A program made the translations under genes and the position numbers. A model generated the notes under the pieces. The model saw only the letters and a list, made by a program, of their open reading frames with translations, searched no databases and was not told the origin of the DNA. This document shows positions 1 to 6,885 of a DNA stretch of 13,554 nt, piece by piece. The stretch covers positions 1-13,554 of the forward strand of contig JAHZBS010000049.1 of the NCBI GenBank assembly GCA_019423265.1. Direction: 5' to 3'. The stretch's first letter is position 1. Each line of letters opens with the position of its first letter. This DNA comes from Clostridiales bacterium (GTDB lineage: Bacteria; Bacillota_A; Clostridia; Lachnospirales; Bianqueaceae).

Positions 1-55
1 AGCCGTCGCCGCTGGCCTTGTAATGCTCCACGATATAGCGCACCGTGTTACCGGG
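1..55. repeat. Direct repeat copy 1 encoding MucBP-like repeat start
   Basis: These 55 bases are identical to 247-301, an offset of 246 bp, which is exactly 82 codons. They encode the first residues of each 82-residue repeat (PGNTVRYIVEHYKASGDG). Perfect identity at DNA level suggests recent duplication or recombination between repeats of the surface protein. Confidence 0.9.
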
Positions 56-1987
56 CTCGATCGGCGTGGCGGACACATCATAATAGAGCTTCAAGGTCAA
101 AATATCGTCTGCTCCGCTGATTTTCTTCAGCGTCCCGCTGGCGGTGGAGATCGACGCATTGTAGGTAAAGCTGTCATAGGTTTTCGGCGTTGCTGTGACA
201 GTATCGCCTATCTTGCCAGCGGGATATTCCGTTTCTTCCAGCGTGTAGCCGTCGCCGCTGGCCTTGTAATGCTCCACGATATAGCGCACCGTGTTACCGG
301 GATTGATCGGCACAGCGACATAGAACACCTTACCAGTGTTTGGGTCGAGCAGGCCACCGATTTCAGGGATCAAGATCGGTGTCTCGTCGTCCGTGGTGAC
401 GGTCACGCCGCCGGGCAGCGTAATATACCCATTGTCGTCCGTACCGAGACTGCCGCCGGTGGACGGCACGGTAATCACTACGTTTACATTCGTTCCATCC
501 GATGTATGCACGGTCACTGTGCCGCCACCAGACAGTGTAACTGTGCCATCAGGCGAAACCTCTGCCGGTGTATACGCGCCAGTTATAAGGGTTACGCCAA
601 TACCTGTCTCAATCGCAGAGCCAGCGGGCGCAGTGGTCGTACCATCCGAAGTGGTACTCACAGTGCTGCCCTCTGGGGCGGTGATCGTGGTCTCGCCCAC
701 CTTAACGCTCTTGCCGCTGACGGTTCCGTTCTCCTCCACCGAGCCGCCATTTGGGAGGGTGATAACAGCCCCATCCTCGCCGGTCTGCACCGTGGAACCA
801 TTGGGGATTCCAAGCGTACCGTCCAGTGAGATAGTAACGCCCGCGCCGGTAATTACTGTGTCCCCTCTAACGACCACATCCGCAGTGACAGAGCAGTCTA
901 TGCCGAAGCTTCCGCCGTGTGGAAGTGTAAACGCCTGCTCACCGGCCTGAACCATACTGTCGGGCGGAAGCGTAACGCCGCCCTCTGGATTCGCCGTGAG
1001 GATTTGACCATCGGGAGCGGTGATTGTCTCAACAAGTGCATTATTTGCAGTAATTTCCAGCTTGTTGTTATTATCCGTGAACGCGGCGACCGTACTGTTG
1101 GAAGTGGTGCAATCCGTGAGCTCACCGCCTGTACTAACAAAAGTCCCCTTGTTAAAGCTCGTGGCGTACAGAGTGCCGCCATTTATTTGCAGAAAACCTC
1201 CTGTACCATCGGCTCCTTCATCAGCTTTTGTACCACCGCCAATGCCATTATTATTGTGTGATCCTACTGCTTGAACGTAACCGCCATTGATGATCACAGT
1301 ACCTCCGTTACCACCATTTCGATTCGAGCCCCAGCCAAACACTCCAGCTCCGCCGCCGATTCCAGCGGGCCGACTATAGCGAGAATCATACACGTCACCG
1401 CCTTTTGCGTAGATCTTACCTCCGTTAATGATGATCGTCCCCGCAGTTTCATTATTTTTGCCGCCAATACCCGCGCCGCCGTTGATCCACGTAGCCCACT
1501 GCCCCCAACATGTGCCACCGGTTGCCGACAAAGTTCCGCACCCATCGTTTCCGGTACAGCCGTCCGCATGCTTGGCGCAGGAGATCGTCAATGTGCTTCC
1601 CGCCGGTGCGTGGATCCCCGCACCATAAAGGCCGCCCTTTAAGGTATTTTCCGAGTTTTCCGCAAGGGTAATGTTGACTGTGGCTCCACTCGGAACATCA
1701 ATGGCTGACTCCGAACTGGCAGGAATATTGACCCCAGCCAATACGATGTTTGCAGTCACGCCGCTGCCCACCGCGATCCGATCTCCGGTCTGGCCGCTGG
1801 TGGAAATGGTCAGTTCCGTACTGGTCAGGATGGTCAGCACACCGTTTGCATAAGAGTAGTCGGTACCTTCTGTACCACCCTCCACTTCAAAACCGCCCAC
1901 TGTCGCCGCGAAAACGGTTGTCGGCAAAAGCCCCGCCACAAGGCACACCGTCAGCACCAGAGAAAGTATTCTGTGTTTCATCCTCAT
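1..1987 (-). CDS. Secreted surface protein with MucBP-like repeats, partial (C-terminus beyond window)
   Basis: I translated the reverse strand by hand; it stays open for 662 codons to the window edge. The start MRMKHRILS is preceded by a GGAAG ribosome binding site about 9 nt away; an in-frame ATG two codons later is an alternative. Residues 1-27 form a typical signal peptide (basic N-end, hydrophobic core, cleavage after VFA). Residues of about 30-330 are Gly-rich with recurring GAGIGG and IINGG patterns, resembling the beta-helical, Cthe_2159-type carbohydrate-binding or adhesin regions of clostridial surface proteins. A Thr/Gly-rich stretch of short repeats (TLPNGG, TLSGGG and similar) follows. 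From about residue 565 there are MucBP/InlB-B-like repeats beginning VRYIVEHYK, with an 82-residue period. The protein is presumably cell-surface or secreted and binds mucin or glycans by family analogy. No anchor is visible because the C-terminus is missing. The exact ligand is unknown. Confidence 0.88.
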   Translation of the reverse strand, partial: MRMKHRILSLVLTVCLVAGLLPTTVFAATVGGFEVEGGTEGTDYSYANGVLTILTSTELTISTSGQTGDRIAVGSGVTANIVLAGVNIPASSESAIDVPSGATVNITLAENSENTLKGGLYGAGIHAPAGSTLTISCAKHADGCTGNDGCGTLSATGGTCWGQWATWINGGAGIGGKNNETAGTIIINGGKIYAKGGDVYDSRYSRPAGIGGGAGVFGWGSNRNGGNGGTVIINGGYVQAVGSHNNNGIGGGTKADEGADGTGGFLQINGGTLYATSFNKGTFVSTGGELTDCTTSNSTVAAFTDNNNKLEITANNALVETITAPDGQILTANPEGGVTLPPDSMVQAGEQAFTLPHGGSFGIDCSVTADVVVRGDTVITGAGVTISLDGTLGIPNGSTVQTGEDGAVITLPNGGSVEENGTVSGKSVKVGETTITAPEGSTVSTTSDGTTTAPAGSAIETGIGVTLITGAYTPAEVSPDGTVTLSGGGTVTVHTSDGTNVNVVITVPSTGGSLGTDDNGYITLPGGVTVTTDDETPILIPEIGGLLDPNTGKVFYVAVPINPGNTVRYIVEHYKASGDGYTLEETEYPAGKIGDTVTATPKTYDSFTYNASISTASGTLKKISGADDILTLKLYYDVSATPIEPGNTVRYIVEHYKASGDG
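247..301. repeat. Direct repeat copy 2 encoding MucBP-like repeat start
   Basis: This is the second copy of the 55-bp identical unit at 1-55. Identity breaks immediately after it (ctcga versus attga), although scattered matches continue. More copies may lie beyond the window. Confidence 0.9.
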
Positions 1988-2109
1988 ATCAATGCACTTC
2001 CTTTCATGGATTTTTCCTCTTTTACAAAGCAAACGGGCGCGTCACGCCCACGGAAAAACCGGGGGCGGAACGCACCTTTTTCATGGAATATAGCTGTGTC
2101 CAGGGCAGC

Positions 2110-2135
2110 AAAAAAGGACAGATTTATCCCCTGTC
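2110..2135 (-). terminator. Short hairpin followed by T run (weak terminator or attenuator)
   Basis: On the minus strand GACAG (2135-2131) pairs with CTGTC (2121-2117) around a 9-nt loop, followed by C and six T. It lies after the LytTR gene and just after the predicted start of the surface-protein transcript. It could end read-through from the regulator gene or act as an attenuator. The stem is only 5 bp, so confidence is low. Confidence 0.35.
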
Positions 2136-2146
2136 TGTATGTCGTC

Positions 2147-2176
2147 AGTATATTGTGGCAGATCATGGTCTGTCAA
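2147..2176 (-). promoter_or_regulatory. Strong sigma-A-type promoter for the surface protein
   Basis: On the minus strand a perfect TTGACA -35 (2176-2171) is followed by an 18-nt spacer and TATACT as -10 (2152-2147). It lies downstream of the LytTR gene stop and would give the surface protein a separate transcript with a leader of about 150 nt. Confidence 0.6.
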
Positions 2177-2185
2177 GCCCCCTTT

Positions 2186-2992
2186 TTATGGTTTTTTTTC
2201 GATCAAAGCGGTCAGCTCCTCCCTCACCTGGGTATAGCGCATTTTGGGGATGGGAAGCTCCTCTCCCGTGACCAGTGTCACGGTGTAGCGCTTGATCTCC
2301 GTTACATAATCGCTGTTGACGCAGAAGCTTCTGTGGAGCCGGTAAAAGTTCGGGGGAAGCTGCGTCTGCAAGTCCTTCAGGGGCTTCGAGACCTGCTTCC
2401 ACTCATGCAGCATATGGAGGATACAGGTCCTGTCCGTCGCCTGGATATACAGCACCGCGCCGGTATCGACAAACTGATTGGCGATATCAGTCTTGATCGT
2501 GAGCGTGGGGGATGCTTTGCTTCTGTTTTCCTCCAGCAGCTTTTGCACATAGCGATAGGTCTGTGTGCTGATCTGGACGGGGAAGACCTCGTCCCCCACC
2601 AGCTCGTTCCACTCGTTGGAAACGTGCATATGGTATAGGCGCCAGTTATCCTCCTCCAGCCGGTAACAGAACGTGGCCCGCTGCCTTGCCGCGCTGATCA
2701 GCTGGGCGTTTTCGGCGGGATAGCAGGTATACTGCCCCAGGACAGTCAGCTGCTCTGCGCACCCCGTATCGACCAGCCGGAAGTCCGGCTCAACGACATC
2801 AAAGGCAGGCATGACAAAGCCGTCCTGAAAAAGCGCCCGGATCGCCTCCCGGCCGTGGACGAGCAGATTCCCCGGCCCCAGCCATACGCAGTCGTCGGAG
2901 AGGACTGAGAACAGCGGCCCGGTGTTCAGGCGGTAGTATTCCTGAATAAATTCCAGCGTATTTTCACAAATGGTTTCCCGTTTCAGCTCCAT
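2186..2992 (-). CDS. LytTR-family transcriptional regulator with NTF2/SnoaL-like N-terminal domain
   Basis: This is a 268-residue protein. Residues of about 8-130 look like an NTF2/SnoaL-type alpha+beta barrel, with an N-terminal helix, VHGREAIRALF and a later RLEEDNWRLYHMHVSN strand pair. Residues of about 168-268 are a LytTR DNA-binding domain with the hallmark FYRLHRSFCVNSDYV (about 217-231) and a final PIPKMRY-type segment. LytTR proteins bind direct repeats upstream of virulence or surface genes; the NTF2-like half probably senses a small molecule or mediates dimerisation (inference). I chose the MELKRE start, which follows an AGAGGG-containing stretch; the ORF opens 66 codons earlier, but that extension is low-complexity, crosses the promoter and looks non-coding. 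The gene lies immediately upstream of the surface-protein gene on the same strand, which suggests it controls it. There is no receiver domain, so it is not a standard two-component regulator. Confidence 0.85.
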   Translation of the reverse strand: MELKRETICENTLEFIQEYYRLNTGPLFSVLSDDCVWLGPGNLLVHGREAIRALFQDGFVMPAFDVVEPDFRLVDTGCAEQLTVLGQYTCYPAENAQLISAARQRATFCYRLEEDNWRLYHMHVSNEWNELVGDEVFPVQISTQTYRYVQKLLEENRSKASPTLTIKTDIANQFVDTGAVLYIQATDRTCILHMLHEWKQVSKPLKDLQTQLPPNFYRLHRSFCVNSDYVTEIKRYTVTLVTGEELPIPKMRYTQVREELTALIEKKP

Positions 2993-3030
2993 GCTGCCGC
3001 CCTCTCTTTCTAATAAAATATTCCTGATAC

Positions 3031-3059
3031 AGTATAGCATATCAGAATTTTTCCGTCTA
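3031..3059 (-). promoter_or_regulatory. Predicted promoter of the LytTR regulator, overlapped by an inverted repeat
   Basis: On the minus strand a -35 like TAGACG (3059-3054) and a -10 TATACT (3036-3031) are separated by 17 nt. The -10 lies inside an inverted repeat CTGATA-N10-TATCAG (3024-3045), a possible operator. Confidence 0.45.
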
Positions 3060-3184
3060 CAATTTCGGGCGAATAGTGCGTTTAGCGTTGTGAATAGGTC
3101 ACCATAAAATTGTGGTGGAGTTTGGCAAAACCCGTTTTGCGGTGTTGTGGGTAATGAGAGGGTTGGGAGGGCGGGAAAAAAGGG

Positions 3185-3213
3185 CTGCAATCCCTCGCTG
3201 CCTATGGTATAAT
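3185..3213 (+). promoter_or_regulatory. Predicted promoter of the integrase remnant
   Basis: TATAAT at 3208-3213 is a perfect -10. CTGCAA at 3185-3190 sits 17 nt upstream as a poor -35. The integrase remnant starts 54 nt downstream. Confidence 0.4.
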
Positions 3214-3231
3214 GAGATTAAGCATACCAAG

Positions 3232-3258
3232 GCTCTTTCCTTTTGTTCGGAAAGGAGC
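3232..3258 (+). promoter_or_regulatory. Hairpin covering the integrase ribosome binding site
   Basis: GCTCTTTCC (3232-3240) can pair with GGAAAGGAGC (3249-3258) with one bulged G and an 8-nt loop. The right arm contains the AAAGGAG ribosome binding site of the integrase remnant (start 3267), so folding would hide it. Confidence 0.4.
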
Positions 3259-3266
3259 ATGAAACC

Positions 3267-3797
3267 ATGTCACAGAAAAGAAGGGACAACAGAAACCGCA
3301 TTTTGCAGCAGGGAGAGAGCCAGAGAAAAGACAGAAGATATGCTTACAAATACATAGACGCCTTTGGGAACCCCCAGTTTGTCTACGCTTGGAAGTTAGT
3401 ACCCACGGATAAGACCCCCACGGGGAAGCGCGACGATTTATCCCTGCGGGAAAAGAAAAGGCAGATACAGAAAGACCTTGACGACGGCATAGACCCCATC
3501 GGAAAGAAAATGACCGTCTGCCAGCTTTACGCGAAGCAGACGCGCCACAGGGCGAATGTGCGGGAGGGTACGAAAGCTGCCTTTTACACCGCGATACAGG
3601 ACGATTGTATCCGCAAAAACCCCTTTGACTTCCAGCTTAACACCGTGTTAGAGGACGACACAGAACCAAAGGTACCCCTTACGCCGACGCAGGAGGCGAG
3701 CTTCCTTTCCTTTGTGGCAAACGATAGCGTTTACGATAGACTCAAAAAGGAAAAGCCGACAACTTGTGATTGCTCACAAGATTGTCGGCTCCAATGA
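3267..3797 (+). pseudogene. Tn916-family tyrosine recombinase (integrase), internally deleted and truncated
   Basis: The first about 100 residues (MSQKRRDNRNRILQQGESQR, then the YKYIDAFGNPQFVYAWKL region) match the N-terminal arm-binding domain of Tn916-type integrases, which drive excision and integration of conjugative transposons. After NVREGT at about 3570 the reading jumps straight to KAAFYTAIQDDCIRKNPFDF. In Tn916 Int these two parts are separated by about 50 residues of the core-binding domain, so an in-frame deletion is likely. After SFVANDSVY (about 3738) similarity ends and the frame runs into a hairpin and stops. The whole catalytic domain with the R-H-R-Y residues is absent, so the product cannot recombine DNA. 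An AAAGGAG site precedes the start and a TATAAT box lies upstream. No xis, relaxase or other transfer genes are in the window, so this is a scar of a lost element. Confidence 0.85.
3744..3790 (-). terminator. Long near-perfect hairpin with T-rich tail (intrinsic terminator, minus strand)
   Basis: Arms 3754-3769 and 3774-3790 are complementary over 16 bp with one bulged base and a TTGC loop. On the minus strand the stem is followed by TTTTCCTTTTT, as in an intrinsic terminator. It lies directly after the AraC remnant (minus) and marks the exact join with the integrase remnant (plus). Confidence 0.7.
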
Positions 3798-4033
3798 AAT
3801 TCACGCCGAAAAGCACGTTGATGCCCGTCTACACTCCCAAAGCCCATTTCAAAAGCTATGTCCGCATTTTTACAGCTATCATCACGCAGCTTTAATGCAG
3901 ACTGTGATAAACGCAACCTACGGATATATTCAGATGGCGTCATACCGATGTGGCGTATAAATAATCGGTATGAGTACCAAGGAGAATAAAATGATACTTT
4001 TGAAAGCGCTGCAAGAGTAATATTTTTTCCATA
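3797..4033 (-). pseudogene. AraC-family regulator remnant (DNA-binding domain only)
   Basis: Read on the minus strand, the segment encodes two AraC helix-turn-helix motifs. The first is NITLAALSKVSFYSPWYSYR leading into LFIRHIGMTPSEYIRRLRLS. The second is KNADIAFEMGFGSVDGHQRA followed by FRREF. The recognisable sequence begins upstream of any start codon in frame (the first ATG lies mid-domain), so the N-terminal half is missing. The usual last residues after REFG are also replaced by sequence of the terminator hairpin. AraC proteins activate transcription of nearby metabolic genes; this one has lost its effector domain and is very probably non-functional. It is read away from the CoA-disulfide reductase gene, and its original target may have been the promoter region at 4040-4130 (inference). 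Confidence 0.75.
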
Positions 4034-4044
4034 GAAAGCCGCTG

Positions 4045-4067
4045 ATCTATAGGTTTTTCCTATGGAT
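4045..4067. repeat. Inverted repeat upstream of the sulfur operon
   Basis: ATCTATAGG and CCTATGGAT are separated by TTTTT; eight of nine positions pair. It is a possible operator upstream of the CoA-disulfide reductase promoter, or part of the decayed AraC promoter. Confidence 0.4.
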
Positions 4068-4122
4068 TCTATACATATTATAGTACTTTACTTATAACCT
4101 GACAAGTGGTATTCTATACATA
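4066..4122. promoter_or_regulatory. Paired 12-bp direct repeats and predicted promoter of the sulfur operon
   Basis: ATTCTATACATA occurs perfectly at 4066-4077 and 4111-4122, 45 bp apart start to start (about four helical turns). Between and overlapping them is a possible promoter: TTTACT (4087-4092), a 17-nt spacer and TATTCT (4110-4115). The arrangement suggests a regulator site pair controlling the operon starting at 4171. Confidence 0.4.
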
Positions 4123-4170
4123 CAGTATGGACAACAAGTGGAAATAGATTACGGATAGGAGGAGCGATCG

Positions 4171-5799
4171 ATGAAAGTTGTCATCATTGGAGGAGTTGCG
4201 GCGGGGACCAAGACAGCCGCCAAGCTTCTTCGCGAAGATCGAAGCAACCAGGTTCAGATTATAACAAAAAGCAAGGATATTTCCTATGCAGGGTGCGGCC
4301 TGCCCTACTATGTGGGACATGTGATTGAGCGCAGAGAACAATTGATTGTCAACACGCCGCAGAGTTTTACGGAATTGACGGGAGTTTCTGTCGCTACGCA
4401 GACGGAAGCCGTGGCCATCGACCGGGAGAAAAAGTTGGTGGTGGCGGTGGACGCCGTCACGGGAGAGCGGAGAGAATATCCCTACGACAAAGCGGTGATC
4501 GCGGCAGGAGCGCGCCCTTTTATTCCGCCGGTGGAGGGTGTTCATCTCAAGAATGTATTCACTATGCGGACGCCAGAGGACGCAGTGGCGCTGCGGGAGG
4601 CCGTGGACAGCGGAGCCATCAAGCGCGCCGTCATCGTCGGGGGAGGATTTATTGGCCTGGAGGTGGCAGAAAACCTTGTATCACAGGGAATTCGCGTTAC
4701 GGTCATCGATATGGCTGAGCACATTCTGCCGGGCTTTGACACGGAGATGCAGGAGTATGTGGAGAATCATTTGGCAGAGCAGGGGATCATGACCTTTTCC
4801 AATACGAAGCTGGAGGGATTGGAGGGGACCGAGTCCGTAGAAAAAGTTCTGACCAACCGGCGTCCCATCAAAGCCGATGCTGTGATTCTGGCAATTGGAA
4901 TCCGGCCCAATACGGAATTTCTCCGGGACAGCGGCCTAGACATGATGCCCAACGGGACCATTCGCGTATCGCCATCCATGCAGACCAACGATCCCGATAT
5001 CTACGCTGTCGGGGACTGCGCCTGTGTGACGGATGCCGTCACTGGCGAGCCGCTATGGTCTCCCATGGGGTCCTCTGCCAACATAGAGGGACGAATTGCC
5101 GCCAGGCACATTGCCGGAAAGTCCGTGGCCTACAGAGGCGCTGTGGGGACGGGGATATGCAAATTGCCAGGCCTCCATGCGGGCCGGACTGGCTTAACGG
5201 AAGCGGCTGCAAAAGGGAAGGGATACGACGTGATTAGCGCCCTGGTGGCGGTGGACGATAAGGCACACTACTATCCGGGAGCTGGCACCATGTTTATCAA
5301 GCTGGTTGCAGACCGGTCCTCCAGGCAGCTGCTTGGAGCGCAGGTTCTGGGGACGGACAAGGTGGATACGGTTCTCGATATTGCAGTCACAGGGCTGTAT
5401 GGGCATGCGACAGTGGATCAAATGGCGGATATGGATCTGGCATACGCCCCGCCTTTTTCCACGGCGATCCATCCTTTCGACCATGCGATCAATGTTCTGC
5501 TCAATAAGATGGAAGGCGAGCTGCAAAGCTTTACCCCGGCGGAATACGAAGAGGGGAAGGCGGAGGGCTATCGAATTGTCGATACCTCCCAGAACCCCAG
5601 CATCGAGGGGGCTGAGTATGTGGATCTCACAAAGGTGAACGGTGTGCTCCCCGGCTGGGATCCGGACGCCAAACTGCTGCTTGTCTGCACAAAGGGGCGG
5701 AGAGCGTATCTGCTTCAAAATCGTCTTCAATTCTATGGATACACCGGCACAAAGGTTTTAGAAGGGGGAACCGCGTTTAACGGCGCGGATCTACAATAA
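4171..5799 (+). CDS. CoA-disulfide reductase-type flavoprotein with C-terminal rhodanese-like domain
   Basis: The 542-residue protein begins with an FAD-binding GGVAAG motif (7-12). It carries the CoA-disulfide reductase active-site pattern SYAGCGLPYY with a single redox Cys42, then an NAD(P)H-binding GGGFIGLE motif (about 153-160) and a second FAD motif AVGDCA (about 275-280). The dimerisation domain contains YAPPFSTAIHP. Family members reduce CoA disulfide, CoA persulfide or polysulfide with NAD(P)H. Residues of about 455-540 form a short rhodanese-like domain with the sulfur-carrying loop CTKGRR (Cys506) and the terminal GGTAFN. Its front half is compact and lacks the usual conserved Arg after the DV/DT pair. 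AGGAGG precedes the start. The siroheme reductase gene follows after 34 bp, so the pair is very probably one operon for sulfur redox chemistry. The precise substrate cannot be read from sequence. Confidence 0.9.
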   Translation: MKVVIIGGVAAGTKTAAKLLREDRSNQVQIITKSKDISYAGCGLPYYVGHVIERREQLIVNTPQSFTELTGVSVATQTEAVAIDREKKLVVAVDAVTGERREYPYDKAVIAAGARPFIPPVEGVHLKNVFTMRTPEDAVALREAVDSGAIKRAVIVGGGFIGLEVAENLVSQGIRVTVIDMAEHILPGFDTEMQEYVENHLAEQGIMTFSNTKLEGLEGTESVEKVLTNRRPIKADAVILAIGIRPNTEFLRDSGLDMMPNGTIRVSPSMQTNDPDIYAVGDCACVTDAVTGEPLWSPMGSSANIEGRIAARHIAGKSVAYRGAVGTGICKLPGLHAGRTGLTEAAAKGKGYDVISALVAVDDKAHYYPGAGTMFIKLVADRSSRQLLGAQVLGTDKVDTVLDIAVTGLYGHATVDQMADMDLAYAPPFSTAIHPFDHAINVLLNKMEGELQSFTPAEYEEGKAEGYRIVDTSQNPSIEGAEYVDLTKVNGVLPGWDPDAKLLLVCTKGRRAYLLQNRLQFYGYTGTKVLEGGTAFNGADLQ

Positions 5800-5833
5800 G
5801 ATAGCCGTTGCGGCGGCGGATGGAGGAGATCAT

Positions 5834-6787
5834 ATGGCAACGTTGAGTATCAGCCCGGCGGATGAAAAGCGGGTCAAAGCAATGGGATTTCTGAGCAACA
5901 AGGGCACGGATAATTTCTCGGCCCGCATCATTACAGTCAATGGCAAGATCACGGCAAAGCAAAATCAGTGCATCGCGGAAGCCGCAGAAAAATTCGGGAA
6001 TGGGACCATCACATTTACAACAAGGTTGACGGTGGAAGTACAGGGAGTCCCGTATGACAAAATTGATGAATTTCGCGCCTATATTGCCAGGGAAGGGCTC
6101 ACAACAGGGGGGACGGGTTCAAAAGTCCGGCCTGTTGTGTCCTGCAAAGGGACGACCTGCCAATACGGCCTCATCGATACCTTTGCGGTATCCGAGGAAA
6201 TTCATCATCGATTTTTTGAGGGTTACGCCGATGTCAAGTTGCCCCACAAATTCAAGATCGCCGTGGGCGGCTGCCCCAATAACTGTGTCAAACCGGACCT
6301 GAATGATTTGGGGATTATCGGTCAGAGAATGCCGCAGTTTGACGAGGATGAGTGTATGGGCTGCAAAAAATGTTCCGTGGCCAATACCTGCCCCATGGGA
6401 GCGGCGACTGTGCAGGACGGCCTCCTGAACATTGATCCGGCCCTCTGCAATAATTGCGGGCGCTGTGTCGGCAAATGTCATTTTGACGCGCTGTCCAAAG
6501 GCGTGGACGGATATAAAATTTATATTGGCGGCCGGTGGGGCAAGCGCGTGGCGCAGGGGAGAGCCCTGGGCAAAGTGTTTACCGACCGGGAGGAGGCGCT
6601 GTCCGTCATTGAAAAGGCCATCCTTTTCTACCGCGAGCAGGGAAAAACGGGAGAGCGTTTTGCGGCTACCATCGACCGCATCGGTTTCGAGGCGGTGGAG
6701 GCGGAATTACTGTCGGACGCGATCCTGGATCGGAAAGACGCCATTCTGTCCGCGAATCTGCACGAAAAAGGCGGGGCGACCTGCTAA
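5834..6787 (+). CDS. Siroheme and [4Fe-4S] sulfite/nitrite reductase-type protein with fused ferredoxin domain
   Basis: The 317-residue cytoplasmic protein starts with a ferredoxin-like half (residues 20-95: SARIITVNGKIT, FTTRLTVEVQ). The siroheme/[4Fe-4S] site follows: CKGTTC (C104, C109) and GGCPNNC (C147, C151). The first pair is spaced Cx4C rather than the Cx5C of CysI and most Dsr proteins. Two ferredoxin clusters come next: C174, C177, C180, C186 and C205, C208, C211, C215. This matches small stand-alone siroheme reductases common in clostridia (COG2221/AsrC-like), which transfer six electrons to sulfite or nitrite. GGAGGAG precedes the start. It follows the CoA-disulfide reductase gene by 34 bp, supporting sulfite or another inorganic sulfur compound as substrate. 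No AsrA or AsrB partner is present here, so the electron donor may be ferredoxin or the neighbouring flavoprotein (inference). Confidence 0.88.
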   Translation: MATLSISPADEKRVKAMGFLSNKGTDNFSARIITVNGKITAKQNQCIAEAAEKFGNGTITFTTRLTVEVQGVPYDKIDEFRAYIAREGLTTGGTGSKVRPVVSCKGTTCQYGLIDTFAVSEEIHHRFFEGYADVKLPHKFKIAVGGCPNNCVKPDLNDLGIIGQRMPQFDEDECMGCKKCSVANTCPMGAATVQDGLLNIDPALCNNCGRCVGKCHFDALSKGVDGYKIYIGGRWGKRVAQGRALGKVFTDREEALSVIEKAILFYREQGKTGERFAATIDRIGFEAVEAELLSDAILDRKDAILSANLHEKGGATC

Positions 6788-6850
6788 TCCCCCAATTGAC
6801 ACCCATTTCTTAAATTTCCTTAATCCCTCGCATTTTGGGAGCGTTTCCTG

Positions 6851-6885
6851 TATAATAAAGGAAGAGGAATGAAGGAGGCGGGGCT
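6851..6885 (+). promoter_or_regulatory. Predicted -10 box and strong ribosome binding site of the PF06541-type gene
   Basis: TATAAT at 6851-6856 is a perfect -10; no good -35 is found at 16-18 nt. A perfect TTGACA at 6796-6801 is too far for this -10. AAGGAGG lies just upstream of the ATG at 6886. The preceding operon ends at 6787 without a clear terminator, so read-through is possible. Confidence 0.45.

Noticed and set aside
1..301. Possible CRISPR-like repeat
   Set aside because: Only two 55-bp copies 246 bp apart, within a coding repeat and in register with codons.
23..1853. Several plus-strand and other-frame open frames inside the surface-protein region
   Set aside because: They are shadows of the continuous minus-strand reading frame, which has a signal peptide, a ribosome binding site and repeat structure.
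1984..2166. 60-codon minus-strand frame in the surface-protein leader
   Set aside because: No ribosome binding site and no family resemblance; it overlaps the leader and the real start region.
2993..3190. N-terminal extension of the LytTR regulator
   Set aside because: It crosses the predicted promoter and its sequence is not domain-like; MELKRE is the better start.
5194..5730. 178-codon minus-strand frame opposite the CoA-disulfide reductase
   Set aside because: Antisense shadow with no recognisable domain or start signal.
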